64,000 nt of DNA from Anoplolepis gracilipes (GCF_047496725.1 NC_132972.1:13221001-13285000), one strand, 5' to 3'. Shown: positions 24,601 to 40,200, counted from the first letter of the stretch. A program made the numbers and translations. Notes: generated by a model from the sequence alone, not told the origin.

Positions 24601-27600
24601 AGTCAAAAGTAACAATCTTAAACCATTTCATGAAAATATTTATGTATTTTATTTTATTTTAGCGATATATGAATATATATTTAAACAGAGATATGAATCT
24701 GTATCTCTCTGATATAAAACTGTAGTAAGTATCAGAAGTAATTAGTCATTCAAAGAACCAACCAACGGCTTAATGATTTTTTTCAACCTACATTTTCTAT
24801 ATTTGCTTTACTGTTCCTCGAAAGCCAGTGAATACATTAATTACCGATTCTTCATTTCCATTACTAAGTCCACGCATTTTATCTACGATATATGTGGAAG
24901 AATAACATTGATAATAGTCTTCACTCCCTTTTTATTTATCAGAAATATGTTTTTTATTAAATATAAATTCGTGAAAATGGGGGTTCAATTCTCTTCAATC
25001 AAGCATAAAAAATGCGCTGATCGATTCCAGGCTTTGATTATTGAAAAGGGTTTTCGAGGTGTACTTCTTATATTGTTCGCGGACGGGACCATCCTGCGCA
25101 ACGAATGGAGGGCGGACACCATCTTTGTACAAGGCAGCTAAACTCCTAAAATCAACCCCTAATGAAATTAACGATCACCACGTTGCTCCTAGTTGCCCCC
25201 GGGGCCCAGGTGAATTCTCCCGCCTAACGGAAGCCCTCTTCGGCGAAGAGTCCTTTTAGGGTCGAAAAGTCACACCCCAGTCACACATCAGCTAACCAAT
25301 CAAGATCGAGAAGTAAGCGAAGTCGTTGCTACGCGTCGATTGGTTAAGTTTCCGGCCCGGTTGATTGCCCAGGAAATTGTGCGTGTCCAGGACGCACGTG
25401 TTGTAAGCCCCGGCTTCGCGCTCAAGGCTATTCACAGATGGAGATATTTTGTATAGTAGCAGTCACGTATAGTACGGTAGTAATTGTTTCGCATGTTGAC
25501 GCGCGTGCTGTCTTTGAGCTTTGTTCGTAAAAAGCCCTTTGAGCTTTCGCTTTATCGTACAAATGATGTGCGTAAACATGCGAAAAAATGTCGAGTAATT
25601 AAAAAAAATTCTGTTTAATTCTGCTGCAACGTAAACTTTGTATATACGCGCATATGTTACAAAAAAATGACATAAACACGTGGTTCGTACCTGTATCTTT
25701 ATAATTTTCTATGGAATATGTCAATTAATAGTTATCGAATTAAAAAGTTACAAAAATATGAATTGTGAAGGACTCAAAAAACAATATATTTATTTATTAC
25801 TGCTTTTTTTATTATAAATCTTTATATATTGTTTAAAATTTTTATTATTAGTCGTTAATTGTGTTGCTGATTAACTTTTCTAAGAAAACATTGAGTATGA
25901 TAAAAAGAGAGATAAAGATAGACAGATGAAATAATTCTCGTTAGACAAAAATTTGTCATTTCTATGCGTAGTGCCTATATGATATCAGCCCTCTGATACT
26001 GATGTGTAAATATTATTATAATTGAGTAGAGAAAAATTTTTTTAAATTAATTTAACACTCAATTAGCTTTGTACAGTTTATTAGCCCGAAATGGAACAAA
26101 ACTCATGCAAAACTATGCATATCGGTTAAAAAAGCTTATTTAAGAAAGTTTTCATAGAAGTTACGCAAGATTGATCTAGCCTTGACGCGGATCCTAGATC
26201 TGCAAGATCGATGAGCACATCGATTTGCAAAATTCACGTGCATTATGATCCATTTGCATCATAAATGTATGTAATAATCGTCTGTTGGTACTTCGTAAGT
26301 ACTACGGTTATATTAATTTTGTACCGACATATTAATATATACATACCCTTCGTAATAATCGCATTATATAATCGTGCTATAAATTATACGTAGGTGAGCG
26401 CGAGAGAGTATGGCTCTCATTAAAATTACGGACACGACGCGTTGCATCGCACACAAAATGATTTCTCTAAACAGCCCGCGGCTATGGATAATAGCGAATC
26501 GTCAAACATCAGCATCGGGACGAGAGTTTCTTTTTAATAACTTATGATGTGTGGGTAGCATCAACGACCGGCATCGCGACATGCTTATTTATTTATCGTC
26601 GACAGCATATTCGCTTGCTTTCTTTCGTTTCTGTCTCTTACAATTAGTTTGATATCAGATCTATTTTAAATCTGACATTTTTCTCTATTTTTATTCTAGT
26701 ATCTTTCTCTTTTTGTTTAATTCTTTATCATTTTGCTTTTAATAATTCCACATTTAATAAAAATATTATAATCATAGTAATCTTGATAGAATTTAATCGT
26801 AGGATCCGAAGAAACGATAGAATATATGTTCGAATATAAAAAAACAACGTACATATATAAAACAAAATACGTATGCTAGAATTTGTAATTATTATTTAGA
26901 TGTAAGTTAATTATTATTTAAACTATTATTTTTAATGGAATATATATAAATTTTTACATTAAACCTCTAATTATTTTCAAACAAGGAATTTACTATATAT
27001 AATGCAGAATTTATATATGAATATTGAGTTAAATGGAAAATCGAAAATGGAAAATAGCAATTAATATAGATAATCACTTTTTATATATAATATTATTAAC
27101 AAACTCTCTGGCGTTGCACGTGTAACATGCGCTAATTTTAATGCGTACAATCTGCAAGTCATGAATATATATCAATTTGTGATATCTTTACATCTAAATG
27201 AACATTTCAAGCTGCGTCATTACTCAATCATTGAACGGATATATTGATTGCACAGAGATATATGATTTCGTCCGTTTAACTTTCCGGTTGACATATTTCT
27301 CATATTTGTCATATTCTTTCTAATTTAAAGGAAAGATCATATTAAGCACATAGTTTCTTCATCATAAATATTTTTTCTACCGATTCTCTATCTAAATCAC
27401 AAAATTTTTGTATAGAATGTTTCATATTTTTTACATATATATATATTTCCTCAATTATTTATTTAATTAATTTATTATAACCATACAACTACATTATTAT
27501 ATTTTAGAAGAAGAAATGATACGCATACATATGACTATGTATAAGATTATTATGCTCTATCTATCTCTCTCTCTTTTTCTTTCTCTCTACATATTAATTT

Positions 27601-30600
27601 GATTTAAATAGCTTTCTAATGTAGTGCCAATCATCAGAAATTATATATCGGCTCACATTCGATCAAGGCCATTGAAGGCACATCTTATCTATGTCGTGTT
27701 CATAAAAATATTTAATATGCTGTTGTAAGACTTTCTTTCTCTCTCTTTTCTGATGTTGATATAATTCGCTTTTGACTTATGATTATGCAGAGATTAAAAT
27801 TTATTTCCGCAGTTTATTTCAAACATGATGAGAATTGGACAAAAAAATCTTGTATTACTCAACATAAATCAACATCAAATTATTTCGTAACAGTAGCATT
27901 ATTATTACCTTTTTAAATTCTGAATATTTATCTTTTAAACATTATTCACTACTATTTTTTGTGACAATAAAAAACCATTATTTAACAATTGATATAAAAG
28001 CTAAATGAAATATATGTACTTTAAAAAACAGCAACAGGAGAAGAAGCTTAGGCAACACGAGAAAGTGACAGGATTGAAAGAGATGTGTTTTGCTTTTTCT
28101 TTTCTTTCTCTTTTTTTTTTTTTTTTAAATCTACGATTTTATAATAAGAACTTCGATCGTGCATTTCCATTTATTTTTCGATGATTACTAATCAAATTGG
28201 AGCATTACTATTTTGCTTTAACTGCGACGTATAATTACATTATTATCTTGTTGTGTTAGCGGATTCAATTAAAGTGTTATATTACGCATCTGATATTTAT
28301 CGACATCTTAGATGTATCAATTGGATCAATTAGTCGGGAGTTTTTCAAACATCTTACTGCGTATGCAACCATAATTTTATCGTACTATTATCCTTTAATG
28401 CAAATACTTAATAGCAATGTTGATGAGAATTAAAATTTAAGAAACAATATTTTTCGACTTAAAATAAGAATAATAAATAAAAAATTATATATATATTCGT
28501 TATATTATATTCATTAATAATTCAGTTAAATAATTTTGTAACTTATAAACTTATCGTTATCTATTTTTATGACGTAGTCAATAATAGCAATAATACATCT
28601 ATTTAAATCATATTGTAATCGCGGCTTTCAGATACAGTATTTTAATGACATATCATGCTCATCTCTGCGATTTAGCTCTCTAATGCGCGACTGCAATATC
28701 GATAAATATTTTGCATATTATTGCATGTCCGCATTTGATTCCGATTGCTGATTTCCGAGATAACCACATGTGCGTGTCTATGCGTGATATTATCGCAGCT
28801 GCTTCATTGACGACGTGTTCAAGCCGCGGTAGCCTCCGCTCAATCGTTTCCGTTGGAATGAAAATTACACCGGCTTGATCTGCAATCACTATTAGCTAAG
28901 GATAGAACACTGTCACCGTAAATGACCGCCATACATACGTGTTTCTCTCATCAAATTTTTCTTAAGAATAACAACTCATTAGATCAGAGCGATCAAATCA
29001 TCAGGAAGCATAATACGATTAAATGAATATACCTAGACCACGATAAAGTTCGTCGTAACCGCGAAGAGGGGGTACCGAGAACGTTTCCTTGTTACTCTTC
29101 CACGAAGCTGACGAACTCTCGTACGAAGTACAAAGAGAAAAAAAAAAAGCGACAGCGATTTATAAGAGAGACGGAGTTTATAATGAACGCGCGGCATACA
29201 CATCGCTGGACACGAATCGCTTTTAGCCTCGCATTTGCAACACCGTTGCTACATTTCCTCGTGTACCACGCCATGTATTTTTCTGCGTGCGCGAATGTCT
29301 ACAAGAACGATTAATTTCTTCCTCAGTCGTCGCGGACGCAGTTGTTACGACTCCTTGTAATGCAAAAGAAATCCCGAGGCGAGATAAGAGAGAGAAAGAA
29401 AAGGCAATCGATGGCGGTCGCTCGGTCAGCTGAATGGTAAGATGGTGAACGGAGAACAGTCGGCCTCTGAGCGAGCGAATCTCCGCCTCAGACCATTGTT
29501 GTTTATGATCTATCTCGTTAAACATTCTATGAAACGCGGCTCTATGACAGAGAATACCGGCGATCAAAACCGGCCAGCGCGTTGTGCAACGCGGTGCGGA
29601 CTGTATGTAAGCTCGCGTTACTTAATCGCCGACTCTGAGATCTTTCTTTGATCGCACCGAGCTTTGCGAGCAAGCAGCGAATCTAATCTTGAGAATAGCA
29701 TCTTTGAACTATCGACTATGTACAAGCATCTTTTCTATGCTTTTTCTTTTTTCCTTTCTCTCCTCCTTTTCTCCTTTCACAGATGATTCTTTTCCTTATT
29801 ATCGCATTTAATTGTGTCGGTTTTAGCGAATATTTGTGATAGCGAGAATTTTTAATTTTATCGAAACTTATTTTCATGGATTGTTAGTTGGAACAAATAT
29901 TGAGATTTTAGCGAAAAGATTTTCAACAAGCGGAGAATTTTTTAATTGAATTTTTCAATTACCAAGAGCCCACGTGTATTACTGTTGCAATATGTAGTAT
30001 CTCGACATCTGTCATTCATTCTTATTTCAACGAACCATTGATTAGTCAATCTCGACAAGTTAAATCATACAAATAGACGCATTTATCGCGCTGACACGAG
30101 CGATGAAACCTTTCTGCACTAATTTCATCTGCGCGATTTCATCGTATTTATCTTGTTCAACAAGATCTCTATCGCTTGTACGCCAGCTATAATATAGAAA
30201 CAGCAAGCAAACTCCTGTTAATAGCTAAGCAACCGCTTATTGTCATCACCTTTGACTCTCGACAATGTTATTGCGCTTTAGCGACGGTTGTAATTGCCAT
30301 GCTATTCCCAACATCAGTCTAGTACACAGCTTTGCCTTTTATAGCAACTACTTGACGGTCTTGTTACTCAGCAGCCGATAGCGAAGAGATGAGCCAGCCG
30401 CTGATTTATGCGGCTGCATCGATTTATCACTTTTTCGTGCTATTAACTTCAAAGTAGAATTTAATTAACCGCCTACGACTCATGGATGATGATTTTAGCA
30501 AATCGCAATCATCAATAAACGTTATAGCAGACACATTTCTCAATACGTGATCGCAAATTGTTTCAAACAATATTTCTATAAATAAATAAATTATAAATAA

Positions 30601-32430
30601 AAACATCGATTATACAAATTGATCGCAATCTTCTAAAAAAAATATGAGTGAAATCGATACATCTGACGTTATAATTTTTACTTATATTATTTTACTAATA
30701 TTTTGTACATACAACAGAAGTAAGATAAAAATATTTTTATACTCTCTCTTCTGAGAAAGCAAGTCTTCTAGCGGATTTCTATGGAGACATTTCTTGGAAC
30801 AGATAATAAGAATTCGAAGACGTACAAAGGTAAAGTGCTTCCTGTGTCATGGTCACGCATGATTCAGACTGCTACGTAATCGAAAGAATTCGCAGACAGT
30901 AATTGGCTACGAACAAAGTTTGCAAATTACTCATGGATGGCATGTGCAAACATGTAGAATATTATTAAATCTTATTGCATTAGTGTCGGCCTGCAACTTA
31001 ATTTGGAGACAATAGTCTAACATTTTGTTTCACAACATATTTCATTTTCAGATTAACTTTTCAATTTGCATATACATACTAGTTATTTATTGATAAATTA
31101 TCTAGTGTTAAAACTTCCTGGACGTTATCTAAATTTTGATTATAGCAACGGTAATTTCACGAGAAAGATATTCAGGTGTGTATCATACATCTCTGGTTAT
31201 TTCGCTCTAGAAGAGAAACATGTCTCGAGCAACATACGATGCTCGTGATTATTACTGCGATGACTCAGATAATCTTTGAAGATGCAATTCACTGTCAAAT
31301 AAAATAATAATTCTAGATTCTCATTTGTCTGTAATCATTAATTTTTTAGTTCTCCTGAAACCTTTGGAAAATAAAAGGCATATTTCTGTCGTTCTACGTA
31401 TATTCATTTTTTTAATGTTACTGTAAAAGATGGAATTTATCAATATGCATAATGCAAGAAGAGTAGATTTAAAATGTAAGCGTATACATTTTATATAAAA
31501 TTCAAACTAATCATGATTTATTTTAATAATTAAAATCTGAAATAAAATCTTGTGAACCAAGTAGACTTATTTTTGCCATAATCATCGAATTATCGAATAG
31601 AGTGACAAGTGAATAATTAACTGATGGTAGAGAGACCAATGATGATAATCCGTCGATTAGATATGGCTTCACAATTCACACAGCGAAAGGTGATAATTAT
31701 ATGATAATTATATGCTTTGCACTATTCGTGTAGACCTTACGGATAAAATAAAAGAAGTTTCAGAACTATTCCCATTAAATAAATTAATATATGTTCGTAA
31801 ACCGTTATTAGAATCGAGATAAGTGTTTGAGATAATACGTCAGAAACGGTTAGAAATGCTCGCAGTACTTATGCGTCTCTAAACGTAACGACGAATACGT
31901 GCTGTCGTACACAATCAAGTAAAGCACGCGTTGTTATCTTTCAAAAAAATACTCTATGTAGCAAACTTAGATTTCGATCAAAATAAAATTTTCATTCTGG
32001 TTTAACGCTAATGAGAACATTCTCGGTGGATTATTTTGTATGTCCATAAATTTCATATAATTTTATTATTCGAGAAAATTTAAAATATTAATAAACGGAG
32101 ATGAAAAATTGATAAACAGTAAAAAAAATTTATAAGGAATATGTAACATATTTTTATACACAAAAAATAATTCAATAAAGTTTATGATGAATTCTGTTGA
32201 GAACGCTAAAATTAAACAAAATACTGCAATAAAATGCAGTATCAGCTACTATTTAAATGATAGAAAAAGTATCATATGTATCATTTTATGATATAATATT
32301 TTTTATAGTATATATTATATATAAGAGAATAAGTAATTTTTTTTAAAGAGAAAATTAAAGTCTTGTATTAATCCTCAAAGTAAGATAATAGCCAACAAAA
32401 AGTCAACCGATCAAATCAAAGAAACAAGGA

Positions 32431-32478
<48 letters not shown>

Positions 32479-32766
32479 GATTAGCGTACGAGAAACATTA
32501 AAGTCCCGTCAATCTTTAAGTACGAAAATATATGTTACGAAAAAAAGAGATGATATATAAAATATACTTAACATCCACTAATGTCAGACTTGGAGAAAAA
32601 CGAAGAGATGTCGTACGCGAGTCACAGAAATTGTATACTCACGACACCCGTCGTTTCTCTCTCTCTCTCTCTCTCTCTCTTTTTCTTTCTTATCTGACAT
32701 CATTTCGATGTTACCAAATTGTCCGCCTAACGTTGCTGCCAGCGGACAGGACCGTTATGCAGGACC

Positions 32767-32824
<58 letters not shown>

Positions 32825-35800
32825 ATCGCAACTTCCTCTCGAACATTATAATTTACAAACGTGCTGAACACGACAAGAGTCGACCCTATTTGGTGGGTAC
32901 GGAAATTTATTATCCGTTTGACTCGCTGTATTGATCTAGACATCAACTGGGATCGGATCGATACCGGCAGTCATAGATAATACGGACAACTTGTTCACTT
33001 TCTTTCTTTCCTCGCTTACGATGACGACAATGACGACGTTCCATTTTTTCCATACTCGAATGTCAACCGAGATCTCTGTCTGTATCCGAACTATGCGTAC
33101 CTCGGCTTACAACGGCACCGTCGTGCAATCGTCGTCGCTCAACCAACGAGTATAAAACGAAGGCGACCACGTCGCGCGAGAGCGGTAACGCAAGAATGTT
33201 GCGTCGGCGCAAAAGTGCCATAAGATACCTATCGGTTAGATTTATAGAGCCATCCCGTGTATCTGTCATAACACGCTGACATTAACGGGATGATGATGGT
33301 GCATCTAATCAGTGTCCCGAACGATGAATCAAGCGAAACAGCAACAGTTAGCTGATGTTAAGACAATAAAATCTGCGATGAATTCCTTCGCTTATAGCGG
33401 GATTTACCATCTTTTTCTTCATTATGCCATTCAAATATGCCACATTACATCCTTTATACATGACATATATTATGAGATTTTCTCTAAGGAGATTCTTAGA
33501 ATATTACGGAGAATTTTATTTCTATCTTCTCTCTTTTGATTCGGACGAATTTTGTCTCTCATCTAGCGGTTCTTTTGTATTGAAACATAAAATTTCGAAG
33601 CAAGATACACCCTTCGTGCACTGGCGAAGATGAAGAGTTCCGAGTTATAAGTTGACCAATCTCTTTGCCATGTAATAACGCGCTTTGTCCGGGCCCCAAG
33701 GCACGATATTAAGCATTCCAGGGCAACGATGCAATAATGCGGGGCTATCCGATGCATAGGAACTAAAACAAGAACGGTACGGACGAATTTAAAATATTCG
33801 CTGAAGATATTGCTGATCACGGTTACGCACGCAAACACACGTATACGTAGAAGGAGGGAGGGAGGAAGGCTGTATAATATAATTTCGGATCGGAAGCTTC
33901 GGTTCCGATATTCCTTGCTCCGAGACGTGAATCTCACTTTGACCTATGGAAGAATGGACTAACAGTAGTCTTAACTCGATTATTGCATTCCTTCGTCCGA
34001 TACTGATTATTATGATTTTAACGTGGAGACGAGAATGAAAACTGATTGAAATCAGTAATCTTGTGACATTGATCGGTTCGTCGGAATTCACTTCACACAT
34101 TTCCCGAAATATAATGAATTAGCCATTAATAAAGCTCGTTTAGACGATCGTTCGATAAGGATATGTTGAACCATCTGATAACTTTCGAAAATCTTTCCAT
34201 TCGATCCATTAGAGTTATTGTATTAAGTCGTGCCGTTATATGATGCTTATCGATAATTTGACGGGAGAAGTTCATTACCAGGTGCGAACTAAAAATATAT
34301 CTCGACCAATGTTATGATATTCATTTGCGATATTCGGCAACTTTGTGATTCACGATTACACCCATCGTGTGCATGCAATACATATGTTGAATAAAACTTT
34401 TCACTGTGATTAACATATAGATCAAATAGATGACACATACGATAAGAACTTTATCTCGAAGTAATTTATTTTTATCTGTTTTACGGGCAATTTATATTTT
34501 TTTCTTTTTTAGTTCTACTAAATACATTTTATTTACTAATTTATCAAAATTAAAATGTTATTAACGCATTGCTTCTGACGATAATTGTTTCTCTTATTAT
34601 AAATGTTATTTTTTATAATATTTGTAAAATATAGTTTATACGTTTAGTCGACTTTTTGGACATTCTTAGATTCTCGCAGTCGTTTTGCTACTTCTAAGAG
34701 CTACATATTAATTTTGCAGATATGAAACCTTCGGACAGGAGCGAGAAGACTATGTTGTCCGGAAACGCGCAACCGTCGGATGTGTTCTGTTCGGTCCCAG
34801 GACGATTATCGTTACTAAGCAGCACCAGCAAGTACAAAGTTACGGTAGCAGAGGTACAAAGACGGCTCTCGCCACCGGAATGTTTGAACGCGAGTCTCCT
34901 CGGCGGCGTGTTACGAAGGTAAGGCGTCAATTTATAAACGCTATAATTAACACACAAATCAATTTCGTGAGTCGATATAAAATATGTAATTATATCGATT
35001 TTTCGATAAGCTCTCTTTTCTCTTTCCCGCCTTTCTTCTTCGCAGTACTCTCCGAGAACAGTTTTCTTGCAGAGAGAGAGAGAGAGAGAAAGAGAGAGAA
35101 AGAAAGCGATTCATTCATCCGTCTTTAATCGCGCACACACTTAAAGCCCCTCGGGCTCTCTCTCTCTCTCTCTCAGCAGCCCATAAACAAACCGTTAGAA
35201 TAATTTGGCGAAAGATTAAATATCGTTCCCGTGAGAATCGGCACGGTTATTGGTTATTGGTTAAGAAAGCGCCCGATATACGAGTATACCGTTGTCTTAA
35301 GATTAATCCAAGTCATGTGTTAAAAAAATATGTCGTAAAAAAAAATCTTGATGAAGAAAAATCTATTCGCTAAGAGATTTAGAAGAGTATATATAGATAT
35401 CTCCCATATATTCTCGTGTATATAAATGGACGAAAATGATCTCGATCGCGATTTCTTATGAATATTCACGAGGCAACATATGATGATTACACTTTTATAT
35501 TACAAGCATTACATTTCCTACAAAGTGCGATAATCCGTGGTTACCGGATACCACGCCGTGTCCGTGGCTGGCAGTTGTATCGTAGCCATTGATTCCGTGG
35601 AAGAAACAAAATACGAAATACATGGCACTGCATTACACCGACATTTCCGGCCGCGTATCGAAATAATCGGTGTAATTGATATGGGACGCGATCGGGACAA
35701 TACACGAGCTTAAAAGATACAGCGGAATGAAGATCGCGATACGCACCGTTACACGACTTTATCTATGAGACTAATTAATAAACCCGCGTGTTCAGCTCGT

Positions 35801-36230
35801 CCAGCTTGTTTCTTACACTGAGCACAGACAGCCACCTGATTTATAGAAGCTTCTCATGGGAGAGAAACACCCTTCTTTATCTGATTCGCGGTTTTATGCT
35901 AAGCTAGAGAACACTGCTCATTGCGCAATCCTTTATCATCAAAGGCGTAGATGAATTATCGTGCAAGTGGCCAGATATTCCTCCCGCGTATTTGTACGTA
36001 CACGTGACTTTTCACGTTGAATCCTTCTTTCGCAATAGACGTTGCGATGTTATCGTTAAAGCATCGAAAAATCGTGCTCAGCTAATTTTTATTCGCAATT
36101 CCTTTAGGTGAATATTTATAAGAAAATTAATTTCAGATTACATAAAGTCGCGTGGATAAGAAAGAAAATCAAATCCGTTTCGTTATATAATATCTTGGAT
36201 TCGTTAAAGAGCACATTTATAAAGAGAGTA

Positions 36231-36274
<44 letters not shown>

Positions 36275-37156
36275 TTGATAATCTATACAAAAACCAATCG
36301 TAAGAAAATATAAATAATAAAAGATATATCGCTAAAAATTGAAAAGTTTTCAACACATAATACATCTTCCTATCCCTTTCTCCGCGTTGAATAAAATCTT
36401 TCTCAAACAAATGTCAAGTCTACGTCAGTGCTGTGATACAACTGGATTTATTGTGAAAGAAAACGTGCGTTTTCTGCAGTAAAAGAAATATTACGAACGT
36501 ACGGTGCTTTCATGTATCACACATCGCCCACGAATTGTTTCGCTGTCAAGTGACGGAGCGCGGCGAATCTTTCGTATATACGCCGCGGAATAAACTGCTA
36601 ATAAAGCGGACCGATCTATCCCCGATGCAAATGAGACATTAATAACCCGCGTAGCTCCGAGTGTCAATTCTCCTCTCGGTGCGCGAGCGAGTAAGCGCGC
36701 CTCGGGCGAGTGCGGCATCTCGCACCGACGGTTATAATTCATCCGTTCGCATAGCGATCTGACCGATAATTACACGCGCTGGGCTGAGACTTGCCACCAT
36801 AGATTCTCCCTCTCTTCTCTGCACACAGTACCCTCCTTTTGTCTCTCCCACCATCTTAGCCTCATTCCCCGCTTCTCGTCCATGTGTGAGGGGATCCTCC
36901 ACGATCGTAATACGCCTCGAGAGATTCTTAAAGATCGATTGCGCCGTATCGCTGCCCTTGCAAGTACATATATATATATATATATATGCTGTGTGTGTGT
37001 GTGTGTGTGTGTGTTTGTGTGCGAGCGCTTTTGTCACAGAGATGCACCGGTTCGCGCCTACCGTTTTGTTTTCTCACCATCGATTTTTATCGCTTTTAGC
37101 GCATTTCGTAATGCGCGTTTCTCTCACTGCGCTCTATTGATTTTTATTTTGTGGTG

Positions 37157-37212
<56 letters not shown>

Positions 37213-40200
37213 TTAGATTTATCGTATCAATCATAACAATAAATGAGTATCAGAATTTGATATCGAGATGTGTAGAAAATTATGAAAAAAGTTTTCGCGA
37301 AAGGTTTCGTTCAATTTATAAATGCATCATCATTTGAAAACTTTTGTTTCATTACATTTAAAAAGATATAATTATATGTATGTGTGTTTCCTGAGAGCTT
37401 TGAACTTTAATTACTAAGTAAATTTATAATATTATATAATATATTCTTTTAATCTGAAATTTATTAGGAATTTAACAAAATCCTCACCTGCTTTATAAAT
37501 TAGTGTCCCGAATACTGGTTGGTCAACATCTGCTTAAAAGTCTAAAAAATATAACGCGAAGGTTGTCGGCCAAATTAAAACGCAACTGATGTCTACCTTT
37601 TTGTTAGAACAGAAACTCTTTTTTAATCTGACATTTATTATTTCTATTTTTCTTGTCGCGATGTATTTAAGAGAGTTAGAAGAAAATTATGTGCGTAACA
37701 ATTCTTATATAAGCAACAGATATGCTAATACTGTATAATTGTACTATAGTTTCATTTTGCGGTAAAAAATTGTGACAGTGGCATTGTATTATTCTCGACA
37801 CGATTCTCATTAAATCTGATAACCGCAAAAATATAGCTTCTTCTGACACACAATCGTTCAATCCGTCGATTTAATTTATTGCCGTTTATTCCGAGTCGAT
37901 ATGTTTTAGATCGAGTTAAATGTTCAAAAAAAATCTTGCCATTTATTAAGTCAAGCATATTTAAACAAAACTGTAGGAATAATACAAAAATAATAATTTT
38001 TCTTTATTATCAAAATTTAATTCTATTCAATTTTTTATCGTTAAAACCTGAGATTAATTGCTTATCATAGAATCAATTTTGATAGCTTATAAGTTTTTTT
38101 ATGCAAAAATTGAAAAATATATGATTTATAAATCTTGTTTATTATTACAATAAAAATTTTGAAGGAGTAATATAAATATATTATAAAATTATGTAATATA
38201 TATAATACTATGTTAAATAGAGAATTTTAAATAATAAATTTTAATAAAATAAATTTTAAATAATTAATATTAATACAAATAATAATATACAAATAACATT
38301 GAAAGTTACATATGTATTTTATAAAAGATTTGATTAAAAATGTATGATACTTAATACAAAATTAGCAAAAACATTACGAGGGCGATCAATGTCTCAAGAA
38401 ATCGCAACATCTGTTCTCGCTAATCATTGCTAATCGTAATTTCGCCTCATACTTCCGTAAAACGAACAACACAGAGGATATTTGAATGAGCCTTGATCGC
38501 GTCAGGAAATCCTTCGGTTTACTAATGTCGCGCGGCATCCGTAGACGATTAACGATGCCAGTCATCTCGAGTAATCAGGGGGAACAAGGAATCTCGACGC
38601 CAAGATTCCTCCCTATCGGCAGGATTGAGGGGGTGCGAACTCTCGCGGAAACCCCAACGTAGAGAGGACGATGCGTCTGATTGTGAGTGGAATAAGGATC
38701 CTTCTCGGGACAAGATTCCGTAATCAGTGCAGCGTCGCTCTCGTCACGTAGGAAGACGAACGACGACAATGATCGTTAAATACAAAAATTCGATTTGTAT
38801 TGGTCGTGCGTTTATTTCACGCGATCAATTGAGGCTCAATCAAAATTCGTCGTTTTCATTAACCATACATCTCGATACCACTAATGATTATCGGTGATAA
38901 TCACGTTGATTTAAGAAAAATGGCACAAGTACGATCGTGAGTTGAAATAAGAATGCATATTACTTAGAAATATAATTTCAACAATTCTGTCCTTTTAATA
39001 TCTCATCTTAAATTTTAATTGCAATGTAATATGTAAAAAAGCATGTAAATTAAAAGATAAAATTTAATTGATTGTTAATAGCACGATTTAAATTTATAAA
39101 TTCTATTATTAAGAGAAAAATTTAACGCGCATTATGTTTTGCAAATAAACACAAGTACAATACGATAATTTATGATATAATATTGTATTATAAAATGAAG
39201 ATTACATCATAGAAAGATAGAAAGAACCGAAATAGTCTACATAATTTATGTTTACATGTCGAAATAAAAATTTTTTATACAAACTTAAACGAAAAGAGTG
39301 ACTTTTTAATTATAGAGATTAAATTAACTAAAATAATTAATTATTTCCTTTTATATTATATTTAAAAATGTCTCATTGTTATCAAATTTGGAAGAATATA
39401 ATTTTGAGAAAACAAAATACCCGGAACGTAAATTCGGAGAAGTCGATATTAAAAACTTATAGCGGTAAAACGTATTAATTGCCAAAAGCGAAACGAAAGA
39501 TTGTCCGGGCGGACCGGACAGTCGAATCGAACAAAGGTAGGCGATACGCGTTACCGTTATAACAGGCCAGGATGATGGATGGACAGGGTGTGTTGAAGAA
39601 AGAAGTTGCTACTACTATCGCATGCTCGTTGATGTTGTACAAAAAAAATTTACTCCGCGGCTTTGGTCGTCAGATTAACAACCCGAAATCGCCATGTGAC
39701 GATCTCCACGCGAGCGTGAGACGATTAAAACGTGATTTTTGATGGTGTCTTGATGAACTTTGGCCGAAAAAAACACATGGGTATCTAATACACCATTCGG
39801 CATCATATAAAAGATTAAAATTTTTTTTCTCTAAAATATGTTTCGCTTTCAGCGAGAATTGCTCGTACTTCGTAGAATCCTCTATGTATTTATTTGTTAC
39901 GATATTAGTTACATTGAAAGAATGACTGTAATATATCATATATATGGTAGTTCTTGTATTCTTTAACAAAGAGCCATTTATTTAGTTAATGAAGTTATCT
40001 CTGAAGTCATTTAATACATAAATTTAATATATATATATATATATATTTTTTTATCACCACAAAGTACGAGATTAAATATTAGTATTTAGATTATGATTTC
40101 AATTTTAATATACCATTTTATCATCATTCTTTGAAGTAACAAAAAAATGTATTTAATGATAATTCTTAACTTTAATCAATGATCAAATGCTTTATTTACA

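Larger units (their letters stand above)
21291..34719 (+). other. TfAP-2: TfAP-2 intron 4
   Basis: At 13.4 kb this is the largest intron. Contents are a perfect 19-bp hairpin (22198-22237), a poly(A) run near 22,746, GC-richer islands at 22,260-22,660, 22,900-23,460, 23,640-23,930, 25,035-25,460, 26,380-26,640, 28,640-29,680 and 32,940-34,110, and a dense (GA)n/(CT)n cluster at 32,428-32,821. The many short open frames in these islands match no protein family I recognise. Islands of this kind in an AP-2 intron are candidate enhancers. Confidence 0.6.

Noticed and set aside
32532..32946. Ser/Leu and Arg/Glu repeat proteins over the (CT)n arrays
   Set aside because: They are direct translations of dinucleotide repeats, not genes.
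36882..37337. 151-codon frame in intron 5
   Set aside because: Much of it is (TA)n and (GT)n translated as Tyr-Ile and Cys-Val; no domain is present.
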